A DNA stretch of 56,319 bases from Gammaproteobacteria bacterium (GCA_017577365.1 PKRJ01000022.1:1-56319); one strand, 5' to 3'; positions 1-8,742 are shown, counted from the stretch's first letter. Notes: generated by a model not told the origin, from the letters alone. Translations and numbers: made by a program.

Positions 1-421
1 GCTGTACGTCGCGAGAATTCTCGGCGAGCCGCTCGGGCGCACCGTGCCTGCCCCGCTCGAAGCCAAAGTCGCGGCCGGAGAGCTCGGCGTGAAAACCGGC
101 GCGGGCTTCTATCGCTACGTCGACGGCAAGCCGCAGAAGCGGCGCGAGTTCCCCCGCCCCGATGCGGACCTGCAAGATCGCCTGATGCTCCCGCTCGTGA
201 ACGAGGCCGTCGCGTGCTGGGACGAAGGCGTCGTCGAGGATCCGGACTTGCTCGATGCGGGCGTCGTTTTCGGAACGGGGTTCGCGCCCTTTACGGGCGG
301 CCCGATTCGCTATGCGATCGAGCGCGGCGTCTCCGACGTCGTCGCTCGGCTCGAAGCGCTCGCGCGGCAATACGGTGACCGCTTCACACCGCGCGCCGGT
401 TGGCGTCGCATCGGAGCGTGA
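1..421 (+). CDS. 3-hydroxyacyl-CoA dehydrogenase, C-terminal part (FadB/FadJ-like, partial)
   Basis: This gene enters from the left edge. The frame is open from base 2, leaving 139 visible residues. They match the C-terminal helical domain of the multifunctional beta-oxidation alpha subunit (enoyl-CoA hydratase/3-hydroxyacyl-CoA dehydrogenase). Family-typical stretches are LGVKTGAGFYRY, then LPLVNEAVACWDEGVV, then VFGTGFAPFTGGP. In the family this domain completes the dehydrogenase dimer, while the NAD-binding and hydratase parts lie upstream and are not seen. A cytoplasmic role in fatty-acid degradation is inferred. It could instead be a stand-alone 3-hydroxyacyl-CoA dehydrogenase, and the missing N-terminus prevents a decision. 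The next gene follows after about 80 bases on the same strand. Confidence 0.85.
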   Translation, partial: LYVARILGEPLGRTVPAPLEAKVAAGELGVKTGAGFYRYVDGKPQKRREFPRPDADLQDRLMLPLVNEAVACWDEGVVEDPDLLDAGVVFGTGFAPFTGGPIRYAIERGVSDVVARLEALARQYGDRFTPRAGWRRIGA

Positions 422-503
422 TCGCAATAACAACGCGGCATTTAGCCGTATGCTAGACTTCGCGCGGGAATCAGGGCTTGGCGAGGCGGTTGAAAAACAA
501 GGA

Positions 504-1553
504 ATGAGCAGACCGGTCGATATCAAGGAGCTGCGGCGTCTATCGCCGATGTCCAGCCTGAAGAAGGAGAATCTTCACGCGCTGAGCAAGAAGGTGAAGG
601 TGCGCAGCGCTCAGCCGGGCGAGGCTCTGTTCAACGAAGGCGACACCGAGAAGCGCACGGTATACGTGTTGACCGGTACGGTTCAGCTCCGGGAAGCGGG
701 TCGCCTAACCGCCACGATCACTGGGGGCACGGAAGAGGCGATCAACCCTCTCGCTCCGGTCCTGCCGCGCCGCTGCACGGCGGTGGCCATGACGCCATGC
801 GAATACATCGCGATCGACAGCGACCTGCTCGACGTGATGTTGACGTGGGATCAAACGGGCTCGTACGAGGTGAGCGAGCTGCGCGGAGAAGCCACGTCGT
901 CCGACGACTGGATGACGACGCTGCTCCAGACGAAGGCGTTCCACAAGATCCCGCCGGCGAATATCCAAGCCATCTTCATGCGCCTGCAGCGGGTCGACTA
1001 TAAGGCGGGCGACGTCGTCATCAAGCAAGGCGACGAAGGCGATTACTTCTACATCATCACCCGCGGCAAGTGCATTGTGACACGCGAGACCCCGCTGAAC
1101 CGCGAGGGCATCCGTCTTGCCGAGCTCGGCCCCGGGGATACGTTCGGCGAGGAAGCGCTGATCTCGGAGTCGAAACGCAACGCGACCGTCTACATGGAGA
1201 CGAACGGCACGCTGATGCGGCTCGGCAAGGAAGACTTCAAGAAGCTGCTCAACGAACCGATGCTCGACTGGGTGGACCAGGAGCAGGCCGAAGAGATCAT
1301 CAAGAACGGCGGACAGTGGCTCGACGTTCGTCTGCCGAGCGAATTCGAGGCGTATCACAACCCGGGCGCGATCAACGTCCCGCTCTATTTCATTCGCCTG
1401 AAGCTGAAGACGCTCGACCCGAAGATCAAGTACGTCGTCTGCTGCGACACCGGGAGAAGAAGCTCGGCCGGCGCGTTCATTCTGAACGAGCGCGGATTCG
1501 AGACTTACGTGCTCAAAGGCGGGCTGAACCACGCCCGCTTGCAGGAACGATGA
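504..1553 (+). CDS. Tandem cyclic nucleotide-binding domains fused to a rhodanese domain
   Basis: A 349-residue soluble protein with three domains. A first cNMP-binding-like domain spans roughly residues 18-110. A second (about 143-255) carries a phosphate-binding-cassette pattern, FGEEAL then RNAT (214-228). A C-terminal rhodanese domain (about 262-345) has the active-loop pattern CxxGxR with C314 as the likely persulfide cysteine. The first domain lacks an obvious cassette and may be structural. I chose ATG 504 because aagga abuts it and residue 1 then sits just before the domain; ATG 450 in the same frame would add 18 residues but has no ribosome site. The family suggests a sensor coupling nucleotide or redox signals to sulfur chemistry, and the target is unknown. 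It is convergent with pilZ. Confidence 0.8.
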   Translation: MSRPVDIKELRRLSPMSSLKKENLHALSKKVKVRSAQPGEALFNEGDTEKRTVYVLTGTVQLREAGRLTATITGGTEEAINPLAPVLPRRCTAVAMTPCEYIAIDSDLLDVMLTWDQTGSYEVSELRGEATSSDDWMTTLLQTKAFHKIPPANIQAIFMRLQRVDYKAGDVVIKQGDEGDYFYIITRGKCIVTRETPLNREGIRLAELGPGDTFGEEALISESKRNATVYMETNGTLMRLGKEDFKKLLNEPMLDWVDQEQAEEIIKNGGQWLDVRLPSEFEAYHNPGAINVPLYFIRLKLKTLDPKIKYVVCCDTGRRSSAGAFILNERGFETYVLKGGLNHARLQER

Positions 1554-1559
1554 CCTCGA

Positions 1560-1579
1560 GGCGCCGCGCGCGCGGCGCC
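1560..1579. terminator. Perfect 20-nt GC palindrome between convergent genes
   Basis: The bases form a perfect inverted repeat with arms GGCGCCGCGC and GCGCGGCGCC. It lies 6 bases after the stop of the plus-strand cNMP/rhodanese gene and 17 bases past the pilZ stop on the minus strand. Position suggests a two-way transcript end, but there is no T-run on either side, so this is a hairpin call rather than a proven intrinsic terminator. Confidence 0.4.
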
Positions 1580-1601
1580 GAAGCGTCAGAGAAGCGTCAG
1601 A
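1580..1601. repeat. Two tandem copies of an 11-base unit
   Basis: The unit gaagcgtcaga occurs twice head-to-tail with no gap. The second copy overlaps the pilZ stop codon. It looks like a small slippage duplication that shifted or lengthened the pilZ 3' end. No function is evident. Confidence 0.6.
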
Positions 1602-1935
1602 GCGTATGCGTCGGCTTGTCGCCGCCTAGGGCGCCCGCGAGATACGTCTCGATCTTCTTCTGCGTATTACCCTGGTCCTGCTCGCTGAACTGCACGCCGA
1701 TGCCGGCCGTGCGTTTCCCTTGAGCGCCCTTCGGGGTGATCCAGATGACCCTGCCGGCGACCGGGATTCGCTCCTCCTCTCCCATCAGATTGAGGAGCAT
1801 GAAGACCTCGTCGCCGAGCTTGTAGCTCGAGTTGGTCGGGATGAAGAGCCCGCCATTCTTCACGAACGGCATGTAGGCGAGATACAAGGCGCTCTTGTCC
1901 TTGATCGTCAGCGTCAACAGACCCGGTTTCGTCAC
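1597..1935 (-). CDS. pilZ: PilZ-family protein, type IV pilus type
   Basis: A 112-residue protein that is almost entirely one PilZ domain. It has the beta-barrel core AGRVIWITPKGAQ and a C-terminal GIGVQFSEQD. The RxxxR c-di-GMP-binding motif expected near the N-terminus is absent. That fits the original PilZ clade, known from Pseudomonas and Xanthomonas to act in type IV pilus assembly through partner proteins rather than by binding c-di-GMP. Position supports this, since pilZ directly follows holB in many gammaproteobacteria. The start is GTG 1935, overlapping the holB stop as GTGA with gagga upstream, so translation is probably coupled. In-frame sequence upstream of 1935 belongs to the holB shadow. 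Confidence 0.9.
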   Translation of the reverse strand: MTKPGLLTLTIKDKSALYLAYMPFVKNGGLFIPTNSSYKLGDEVFMLLNLMGEEERIPVAGRVIWITPKGAQGKRTAGIGVQFSEQDQGNTQKKIETYLAGALGGDKPTHTL

Positions 1936-2945
1936 GATCGTCCTCGTTGCGGTCTGAAGCCTACGAGCAGCGCGTGCAGCGCGAGCTCCACGTTGATCCC
2001 CGATCCCAGCCGATCCAGCAGCCGTCGAGCGGCGTCGAGCCGCTCGAAGAGGGCTCGAACCGAAAGGGAGCGCCACGCATTATGCAGCGGATCGCCGCCT
2101 TTGGGTGTGATGGCGTTCGAATCTGGCGCCCGTGTGAATCGCCCCCGGATCGCCCCTTCGAGCCGACCAATCAGCCATTGAAGCGCCAGTTCGAGGTCTT
2201 GCTTGACCCACTCCTCGGCGAGCGCCCGGGGATCCCGGCGATCTTGACACAACTCTTCAAATTTCTCGCCTAACTCTTCGAGAAAGCGGATCTTTTCTGG
2301 CTGAATGAGCGCGGCGCCCGGCAACGGCGCGCGGCCGGCGAGCGAGAGCACCGGATGCCCCTGCGGCACGCCCAGCCACGCCGCGACCTCTTGCTCGGAC
2401 GGCGGAGCGACCGCGAGCACCTGGCAGCGACTGCGGATCGTCGGGAGCAGTCGGTGGGGCTGATGCGAAACCAGGAGCAGGAAGGTCTGGGCCGCGGGCT
2501 CCTCCAGAGTCTTCAACAGCGCATTCGCCGCCGCGAGCGTCATGGCCTCGGCCGGCTCGATGACGGCCGCCTTCGCACCGCCCCGAAACCCCTTCATCGA
2601 CAACGCCTCGGAAAGCTCGCGGATCTGCTCGATGCCGATCGTGCGCTTCTCGGGCTCGGGAAAGACCAAATGGAGATCCGGATGATGATCCGCCGGCACG
2701 CGCCGCTCCCTCATCGCGGCGGACGCGTCGGCCGGGCCGAGCGCCGGCGGATGCTCGTCGGCGACGCCGAGGAGCCGCGCGGCCAGCGCGAGCGCGAGGT
2801 TGAGCTTACCGATTCCGGGCGGTCCGCTGATCAGCCATGCCGAGCCGAGCCGATCGGCCCGGCGTGCGGCCTCGAGCCGTCCGAACGGCGCTTCCAGCCA
2901 CGGACAGAGCCGAGTGCAAAGCAGTGTCATCGCCTCTTCGCTCAT
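1932..2945 (-). CDS. holB: DNA polymerase III subunit delta-prime
   Basis: A 337-residue clamp-loader subunit. The N-terminal AAA+ domain has GPPGIGK at 41-47 and the conserved ANALLKTLEEP stretch, followed by the SRC motif TIRSRCQVL. Delta-prime completes the loader ring that puts the beta clamp on primed DNA. In E. coli the subunit is a stator and carries a four-cysteine zinc module after the P-loop; that cysteine cluster is not present here. I chose ATG 2945 rather than 2957 because it overlaps the tmk stop as ATGA and has ggaagg six bases upstream. It is part of the minus-strand fab-to-pilZ run. Confidence 0.93.
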   Translation of the reverse strand: MSEEAMTLLCTRLCPWLEAPFGRLEAARRADRLGSAWLISGPPGIGKLNLALALAARLLGVADEHPPALGPADASAAMRERRVPADHHPDLHLVFPEPEKRTIGIEQIRELSEALSMKGFRGGAKAAVIEPAEAMTLAAANALLKTLEEPAAQTFLLLVSHQPHRLLPTIRSRCQVLAVAPPSEQEVAAWLGVPQGHPVLSLAGRAPLPGAALIQPEKIRFLEELGEKFEELCQDRRDPRALAEEWVKQDLELALQWLIGRLEGAIRGRFTRAPDSNAITPKGGDPLHNAWRSLSVRALFERLDAARRLLDRLGSGINVELALHALLVGFRPQRGRS

Positions 2946-3577
2946 CGCGCCTTCCACTCCGCGACGAAGCGGCCGAGCACCGCATCGATCTCGCGCGCGA
3001 CCGCCTCGCGAGATTGCGTCGCATCGATGACCTTGATGCGGGCCGGATTGCGCTCGGCAAGATAAAGATAGGCTCGCCGAACGCGCTCGAAAAACTCTTT
3101 GCGCTCGCGCTCGAAACGGTCATGGGACCGGTTCGCAATCCGTGCCCAGCCGACCTCGACGGGGGCGTCGAGCAGCAGCGTCAGATCGGGCTCGCGGCCG
3201 CGCTGCACGCCGTCGCGGAGACACTCGAGGAACTCCGTGTCGACGCCCCTCCCCCCGCCCTGGTAAGCGAACGTCGCATCGGTGAAGCGGTCACAGACGA
3301 CCCATTCGCCGCGCTCGAGCGCCGGCTCGATCACGAGCGAAAGATGCTGGGCCCGCGCCGCGAACATCAACAGCGCTTCGGTCTCGCCGCGAACCGGCTC
3401 GCCGTCGTCGGCGTGAAGCAGGAGCTCGCGTAAGCGCTCGCCGAGCGCCGTGCCCCCCGGCTCGCGCGTGATGCGGAACGCAATGCCCGACCGGCCGAGG
3501 GTTTCGCGCACGGTATCGAGGCTCGTCGTCTTGCCGACGCCCTCGATTCCCTCGATCGTGACGAATGCGCCGCGCAC
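2942..3577 (-). CDS. tmk: Thymidylate kinase
   Basis: A 211-residue kinase that phosphorylates dTMP to dTDP with ATP in the cytoplasm. The P-loop is GIEGVGKT (10-17), the TREPGGT segment follows, and the DRF motif appears in VVCDRFTDAT. The usual glycine-rich YQGGGRG follows it. Length matches the family (about 210). The start is GTG 3577, whose G is shared with the TAG stop of mltG, so the two genes overlap by one base. The long in-frame extension upstream lies over mltG and is not coding. The pabC-mltG-tmk-holB-pilZ order is a common gammaproteobacterial arrangement. Confidence 0.95.
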   Translation of the reverse strand: MRGAFVTIEGIEGVGKTTSLDTVRETLGRSGIAFRITREPGGTALGERLRELLLHADDGEPVRGETEALLMFAARAQHLSLVIEPALERGEWVVCDRFTDATFAYQGGGRGVDTEFLECLRDGVQRGREPDLTLLLDAPVEVGWARIANRSHDRFERERKEFFERVRRAYLYLAERNPARIKVIDATQSREAVAREIDAVLGRFVAEWKAR

Positions 3578-4623
3578 TAGTCGTTCGATTCCTGCGCCTG
3601 CTCGGCGGCACGTCGCTCGCGAAGACGAGCGAGGTACTGCCGCACTGCGCGGTTGTGCTCCTCGAGCGTCGCGGAGAAGTGGTGGCTGCCGTCGGGCAGT
3701 CCCGTCGCGACGAAGAAGATCGCGCCGCTTTGCTCCGGGTCGACCGCCGCGTCGATCGACGCGGCGCTCGGCAGCGCGATCGGTGTCGGGGGCAAGCCGT
3801 GACGAGTGTAGGTGTTGTACGGCGTGTCGGCGGCGAGATCGCGTCGCCTCAAGTCGCCGTCGAAGACCTCGCCGAGACCGTAGATCACGGTCGGATCGGT
3901 CTCGAGGCGCATGCCGCGCCGCAGCCGCTCGTGGAAAACGCCGGAGATCAGGCGGCGCTCGCGGTCGAGCGCGGTTTCCTTCTCGATGATCGACGCGAGG
4001 ATCAACGCCTCGTACGGCGTCGAGACGCTCACTCCGGCCGACCGACGCGCCCAGGCGTCGTCGAGCTTCGCCTCGAGCGCGCGATGTGCCCATCCGAGCA
4101 GATCGATATCGCGCGTGCCGCGGGGAAACGTGTACGTGTCCGGCAGAAACTGCCCTTCCGGATGGACGCCCGGCTTGCCGAGCGCCGCCATGATGCCCTC
4201 CTCGTCGAGATCCGTCGCCGTGATCGCGGGATGCGCGCGAACGACGCGCAGCAGATCGGCGAAGCGCCATCCTTCGACGATCGTGAGCTGATGCATGATC
4301 ACGTCGCCGGAGACGAGCTTCTCGAGCAGGCCGATCGGAGTGGTACCCGGCCGAATCGCATACTCGCCGGCTCGAATCCGCGTTGCGTCGCCCGTCAGTC
4401 GCGCATACCAGGCGAGCATGCGCGAATGTTTCAGCATGCCGCGAGCCTCGAGCTCGTCACCGAGCTTGATCAACGACGAGCCGGGCGGCACGTCGAGCAC
4501 GACGGGCTCCTCGCCGATCGCCAGCGGCGAGTTCAACGTTCGCCACGCCGCCCACGTCGCGATGCACGCGGCGATCAGGAGGCCGCAAGCCAAGAGCCCC
4601 GCGATGCCGAGCCACTTACGCAT
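3577..4623 (-). CDS. mltG: Endolytic murein transglycosylase MltG (YceG-like)
   Basis: A 348-residue inner-membrane enzyme with one N-terminal transmembrane segment (about residues 5-27), a LysM-like region, then the YceG catalytic domain. The catalytic glutamate is E214 in SIIEKETA, and the substrate-cleft motif DTPYNTYTRHGLPPTPI is present. In E. coli MltG cuts nascent glycan strands near the membrane and is thought to set glycan length. The ATG overlaps the pabC 3' end by 8 bases. Length is typical for the family (about 340). No irregularity is seen. Confidence 0.94.
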   Translation of the reverse strand: MRKWLGIAGLLACGLLIAACIATWAAWRTLNSPLAIGEEPVVLDVPPGSSLIKLGDELEARGMLKHSRMLAWYARLTGDATRIRAGEYAIRPGTTPIGLLEKLVSGDVIMHQLTIVEGWRFADLLRVVRAHPAITATDLDEEGIMAALGKPGVHPEGQFLPDTYTFPRGTRDIDLLGWAHRALEAKLDDAWARRSAGVSVSTPYEALILASIIEKETALDRERRLISGVFHERLRRGMRLETDPTVIYGLGEVFDGDLRRRDLAADTPYNTYTRHGLPPTPIALPSAASIDAAVDPEQSGAIFFVATGLPDGSHHFSATLEEHNRAVRQYLARLRERRAAEQAQESND

Positions 4624-5428
4624 CTTTGCCGCCGATCACGTCCATGAGCGCTCGTGTGGCAGGCCCGACGGGAAACGACCGCGCGTCGAGCGCATTGACG
4701 GGTTTGATGCCGGCCACCGCGCTCGTGACGAACAGCTCGTCGCTGCGGAGCAGGTCTTCGAGTCTCAAGTCCGTCTCCACCGGCTCGAGCCCCGCGGCCG
4801 CCGCGTGCTCGAGCACGACGCGGCGCATCACGCCGCGCACGCCGCAGAGGTGCAGGCGCGGCGTCATCAGCCTTCGGCCCTGCACCGCGAAGACGTTGCT
4901 CATGATGCCGCTCACGACGAGACCGCTCGAGCTGCGAACGAGCCCTTCGTGGGCGTCGGTGCCTTCGAGCTCCATCTGCGCCAATACCTGCTCGAGCCGG
5001 CACAAGTGCTTCATCCCCGCAAGCTGCGGATTCTCTCCGAGCCGGAGCGTACAGGTCTTGAGCCGGATGCCGTCAGTGTAATGGGCGGCGGGGATGTCCG
5101 GCCATGGAAAAATCGACAGAATTCGCGTGGGTTCGGGGGCTTGGGGCGCGCGATAGCCCCGGGTGCCGACTCCGCGGGTGACGATCAGCTTCACGACGGC
5201 GTCACCCGGGGGGCATTTCGCCTCGATCTCCGCCCGCAGCGCGTCGCGGTCCGCGGGAATCGCCAATCTCCCGCAGCTCAGCACGAGTCGATCCAGATGA
5301 TGCTCGAGCCAGCGGATTCGGCCGCCGCGGCACGCCATCGTCTCGAACACGCCGTCGCCGTACGCGAGGCCGCGGTCGAGGGGATCGACCCGACTGGGCG
5401 CGCCATTGACGAGAGTGTCGATGCTCAC
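4616..5428 (-). CDS. pabC: Aminodeoxychorismate lyase (class IV PLP enzyme)
   Basis: A 270-residue fold-type IV PLP enzyme that converts 4-amino-4-deoxychorismate to 4-aminobenzoate and pyruvate in folate synthesis. The Schiff-base lysine is K140 in GMKHLCRLEQ, a small variation of the usual GLKHLNRLEQ. The N-terminal DRGLAYGDGVFET and the cofactor-binding MSNVF segment are intact. Its place between fabF and mltG is the classic one for pabC and separates it from the related IlvE and D-amino-acid aminotransferases. The start is ATG 5428. Confidence 0.9.
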   Translation of the reverse strand: MSIDTLVNGAPSRVDPLDRGLAYGDGVFETMACRGGRIRWLEHHLDRLVLSCGRLAIPADRDALRAEIEAKCPPGDAVVKLIVTRGVGTRGYRAPQAPEPTRILSIFPWPDIPAAHYTDGIRLKTCTLRLGENPQLAGMKHLCRLEQVLAQMELEGTDAHEGLVRSSSGLVVSGIMSNVFAVQGRRLMTPRLHLCGVRGVMRRVVLEHAAAAGLEPVETDLRLEDLLRSDELFVTSAVAGIKPVNALDARSFPVGPATRALMDVIGGKDA

Positions 5429-5494
5429 GGGCTCCGCTCCTCGCGCTTCGAGCCCCCGAGTTGCGCCCGCGGCGCTCGGTGCAAGGCTACGTGC

Positions 5495-6736
5495 TCAGAC
5501 GAAGCGCTTGAACGCGAGCGTCCCGTTCGTGCCGCCGAAGCCGAACGAGTTCGAGATCGCAATATCGAGGCGAGCCTCGCGAGCCTCGTTCGGCGTGTAG
5601 TCGAGATCGCACTCGGGATCTTGCTCGGTCAGGTTGATCGTCGGCGGAATCACCTGGTCGCGCAAAGCGAGGATCGTGAAAATCGCCTCGGCCGCGCCCG
5701 CGGCGCCGATCATGTGCCCGGTCGTCGACTTCGTCGAGCTGACCGCGAGCTTCTTGGCATGGTCGCCGAAAGCCGCCTTGATGGCGCGCGTCTCCGCGAC
5801 GTCGCCGAGCGGCGTCGACGTCCCGTGCGCGTTGATGTAGTCCACCGCGTCCGGGGAGATGCCGGCGTCGGCCAGCGCGTTCACCATGCACAGCCGCGCC
5901 CCCTCGCCTTCCTCGGCCGGCGCGGTGATGTGATACGCGTCGCCGCTCATGCCGAAGCCGATGATCTCGGCGTAGATCTTCGCGCCGCGCGCCTTCGCGT
6001 GCTCGTACTCCTCGAGCGCGAGACACGCCGCGCCGTCGCTCAGCACGAAGCCGTCTCGATCCCGGTCCCACGGACGGCTCGCGCCGGCGGGATCGTCGTT
6101 ACGCTGAGACAACGCGCGCGCGGCGCAGAAACCGCCGAGGCCGAGCGGCGTGATCGCATGCTCGGCACCGCCGGCGAACATCACATCGGCTTCGCCGTAC
6201 TGAATCAGGCGTGCGCCGAGGCCGATGCAATGCGTCGACGTCGTGCAGGCGGTGACGACGGCCAGGTTCGGGCCTTTCATCCCGTACATGATCGAGATGT
6301 GCCCGGAGATCATGTTGATGATGCTGCTCGGCACGAAGAACGGCGAGATCCTGCGAGGCCCGCTGTTCAACCACTTCTCGTGGTTCGCCTCGATCGTCTC
6401 GACGCCCCCGATACCCGAGCCCATGATGACGCCGATGCGGGCTGCATTGGATTCCGTCACCGTGATGCCGGAATCCTCGATCGCCTGACGCGTCGCCGCG
6501 ATGCCGTAATGGATGAAGGGATCGCACTTGCGTGCTTCCTTCGGCTCCATGTACTGCGTCACGTCGAAGTTGACGATCGTGCCGGCGAATCGAGTCGAGA
6601 ACGCCGAAACATCGAACGCATCGATTGGGCGGATACCGCTCTTGCCGTCGCGCACATTCCGCCAGCCTTCTTCGACGGAATTGCCGACCGGAGAGATCAG
6701 CCCGAGCCCCGTGACTACGACTCGCCGCTTCGCCAC
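5495..6736 (-). CDS. fabF: 3-oxoacyl-ACP synthase II
   Basis: A 413-residue condensing enzyme that elongates acyl-ACP with malonyl-ACP in fatty-acid synthesis. The catalytic triad is visible as C164 (TACTTSTHC), H304 (NAHGTSTPLGD) and H341 (TTGHMIGAAG). The N-terminal RRVVVTGLGLISPVG and the length are typical of FabF rather than FabB. It lies 49 bases downstream of acpP in the usual fabG-acpP-fabF order. Nothing is missing from the active site. Confidence 0.96.
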   Translation of the reverse strand: MAKRRVVVTGLGLISPVGNSVEEGWRNVRDGKSGIRPIDAFDVSAFSTRFAGTIVNFDVTQYMEPKEARKCDPFIHYGIAATRQAIEDSGITVTESNAARIGVIMGSGIGGVETIEANHEKWLNSGPRRISPFFVPSSIINMISGHISIMYGMKGPNLAVVTACTTSTHCIGLGARLIQYGEADVMFAGGAEHAITPLGLGGFCAARALSQRNDDPAGASRPWDRDRDGFVLSDGAACLALEEYEHAKARGAKIYAEIIGFGMSGDAYHITAPAEEGEGARLCMVNALADAGISPDAVDYINAHGTSTPLGDVAETRAIKAAFGDHAKKLAVSSTKSTTGHMIGAAGAAEAIFTILALRDQVIPPTINLTEQDPECDLDYTPNEAREARLDIAISNSFGFGGTNGTLAFKRFV

Positions 6737-6785
6737 GCGTTGTCCTCGATATCAATGGAGGGAAGAGATCAACGTCGCCGGCGGC

Positions 6786-7034
6786 TTATTGTTGCTGTTC
6801 GCTTTTCTTCGCGAGGATGTAATCGATGGCCTGTTGAACCGTCGTGATCTTCTCGGCGTCCTCGTCCGGAATCTCCGTTTCGAATTCTTCCTCCAAGGCC
6901 ATGACGAGCTCTACAGTGTCCAGGGAGTCGGCGCCGAGATCGTCGACGAACGACGCATCGTTTCTGATGTCCTCCGCCTTCACTCCCAGCTGCTCGGCAA
7001 TGATTCCCCGAACCTGCTCTTCGACACTGCTCAT
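6786..7034 (-). CDS. acpP: Acyl carrier protein
   Basis: An 82-residue acidic four-helix carrier protein. The phosphopantetheine site is S37 in DDLGADSLDTVEL, the canonical DSL motif. I chose ATG 7034 (MSSVEEQVRG) because it gives the family length; the in-frame ATG at 7073 would add 13 unrelated residues. A GAGGGG ribosome-site candidate lies about ten bases upstream. The 183 bases back to fabG leave room for a separate acpP promoter, which would fit the high expression expected for ACP. Confidence 0.96.
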   Translation of the reverse strand: MSSVEEQVRGIIAEQLGVKAEDIRNDASFVDDLGADSLDTVELVMALEEEFETEIPDEDAEKITTVQQAIDYILAKKSEQQQ

Positions 7035-7217
7035 TTGTCTGAAACCCCTCATTAAGTGACAGGCCGAACCCAAAGGTCCGGCCGGCGTGGCGCGTATTGT
7101 ATTGGAATCATGCGGGGCATTCTACAACGAGAACCCCAGCATGAATCGTTGTTTCGCAGACTCGACAATAAGCCTATTTATGATTCCAATTCAATAAGTT
7201 ACGAAACGTCGCATTCG
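7035..7217 (-). promoter_or_regulatory. fabG-acpP intergenic leader, possible acpP promoter
   Basis: These 183 bases hold no gene. They contain the most AT-rich stretch of the fab region, near 7160-7200. On the minus strand TTGTAG and TACAAT hexamers lie upstream of acpP, but the spacing between them is longer than ideal. A separate acpP promoter is therefore inferred from gap length and composition only. Confidence 0.3.
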
Positions 7218-7988
7218 CTACTGCATATACAGTCCGCCGTTGACGTTCAAAGTTTCGCCGGTGATGTAGCTTCCTGCGTCCGATGCGAGGAAGATCACTG
7301 CGGCCGCGACGTCCTCCGGAGTGCCGAAGCGCCCCGCGGGAATCTGCGCGCGCAGCGCCTCGACCTGCTTCTCGTCGAGCGCACGCGTCATGTCCGTATC
7401 GATGAAGCCCGGAGCGATGACGTTCACCGTGATATTTCTCGAAGCGACCTCGCGTGCAAGCGATTTCGAAAAGCCGATGATACCCGCTTTCGCGGCCGCG
7501 TAATTCGTCTGCCCGGGGTTGCCCGAAAGCCCGACGACCGACGCGATATTGATGATGGTTCCGCGGCGCGCCTTCATCATGCCGCGAACGCACGCCTTCG
7601 AAAGCCGGAACACCGACGAGAGATTCGTCGTGATGACCTCGTCCCACTCCTCGGCCTTCATGCGCATCAGCAAATTGTCGCGCGTCACCCCGGCGTTGTT
7701 GACGAGAATCGTCGGCGAACCCTCCTTGGACTCGATGTCCTCGAGAGCCGCATCGATCGAAGCTTGGTCGTCGACGCGTAGCCTGATGCCGCGACCCGCG
7801 AGCCCGAGCTCGCCGAAACGGCTCGTGATCGCGTTCGCGCCCTCGTCGGTCGTTGCCGTGCCGATCACGGTCGCGCCCTGACGCGCCAGCGCTTCCGCGA
7901 TCGCCTTTCCGATCCCGCGCGAGGCGCCGGTGACGAGCGCGACTCGCCCGGCGATACCGGGCCAAGGTTGTAAAGACGAAAGATCCAT
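7218..7988 (-). CDS. fabG: 3-oxoacyl-ACP reductase
   Basis: A 256-residue short-chain dehydrogenase that reduces 3-oxoacyl-ACP with NADPH. The Rossmann motif TGASRGIG is at 20-27, NNAG near 97-100, and the catalytic residues are S150, Y163 and K167. The C-terminal GGLYMQ is typical of FabG. ATG 7988 has ggag five bases upstream, and the N-terminus is about ten residues longer than in E. coli. The reading frame continues upstream over the rhombosortase gene on another frame, which I treat as noncoding. fabD and fabH are not adjacent; rrtA takes their usual place. Confidence 0.95.
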   Translation of the reverse strand: MDLSSLQPWPGIAGRVALVTGASRGIGKAIAEALARQGATVIGTATTDEGANAITSRFGELGLAGRGIRLRVDDQASIDAALEDIESKEGSPTILVNNAGVTRDNLLMRMKAEEWDEVITTNLSSVFRLSKACVRGMMKARRGTIINIASVVGLSGNPGQTNYAAAKAGIIGFSKSLAREVASRNITVNVIAPGFIDTDMTRALDEKQVEALRAQIPAGRFGTPEDVAAAVIFLASDAGSYITGETLNVNGGLYMQ

Positions 7989-8023
7989 CTTGCTCCGATC
8001 GGCTATTGAGACGAGGGCCGCGA

Positions 8024-8638
8024 TTATAGCCGTGCCCGCCAATACCGCGAAGCCGAGCGGAATGTTCCGTACGCGACGCCCGCGATCGCACCGTACAAAT
8101 GCGCTTCGACGACCACCGGCCCTCCCGCGGCCGACTCCGTCAACGGTAACGGACCGCTCGCTTGCTCGAGCAACAGCTTCGCCGCGAGTCCCACGGCAAG
8201 CAACCCGGCGAAACCGGGCGCGGAGCGTCGAAGCGCTATCGCGCCTGCACCGAGCAGTCCATGCAGCACGCCCGACAGACCCACATACCACTCGATCTCG
8301 GGCGACAGGTAGTAGAGGCCCGCGACGATGCCGAGCGCCGACGCGGCGGAAGCTCCCACCCAATCGGCCGGCGAGAAGGCTTCCGCGATCAAGAGACGGA
8401 TGATGCCGAGCGCGGCGAGGTTCATCACGGCGTGCAGCCAACCGAGATGCACGACGTGCGCAGTCAGCGCCCGCCACAGCTCGCCGGTTTCGAGCCCGGC
8501 CCGGTCGTACCTGAAGAGAAGCCGCGCCGCTTCGCCGCCCGCCTCGGCCCCCAGCACCACCACCGCAAGCGTCAGCAAGGGCACCCACGCGCCCAAACGT
8601 TGTCGAAATGGCCGAGCCGGGGCGCTGAACGCGTTCAC
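8024..8638 (-). CDS. rrtA: Rhombosortase (rhomboid-family intramembrane protease)
   Basis: A 204-residue protein with about six hydrophobic segments. The rhomboid active site is GLSGVLHG (120-127) with serine S122, and the histidine is H180 in VEAHLYGAIAG; an HLGWLHAVMN segment supplies the conserved His/Asn of helix 2. These features match rhombosortase, which processes proteins carrying a GlyGly-CTERM tail. In known systems such substrates leave by type II secretion, and gspG starts divergently 104 bases away, which supports the call. No GlyGly-CTERM substrate lies in this window. A general rhomboid protease is the alternative. Confidence 0.82.
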   Translation of the reverse strand: MNAFSAPARPFRQRLGAWVPLLTLAVVVLGAEAGGEAARLLFRYDRAGLETGELWRALTAHVVHLGWLHAVMNLAALGIIRLLIAEAFSPADWVGASAASALGIVAGLYYLSPEIEWYVGLSGVLHGLLGAGAIALRRSAPGFAGLLAVGLAAKLLLEQASGPLPLTESAAGGPVVVEAHLYGAIAGVAYGTFRSASRYWRARL

Positions 8639-8742
8639 GAAGACCTCCAGGGGTTGTGCTATCTTCCGCCGTGGCGCCCGCCGCCGGCCGCAGGCAACCC
8701 CCGGGGGCCCCGGCGCCGTCGAGATTCAGAGAAGGTACGAGC

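Noticed and set aside
4295..6847. An 850-codon open frame on the plus strand
   Set aside because: It is antisense to mltG, pabC and fabF, all of which have full catalytic motifs. High GC and codon bias create such shadows. The peptide is rich in Arg and Ala with no domain.
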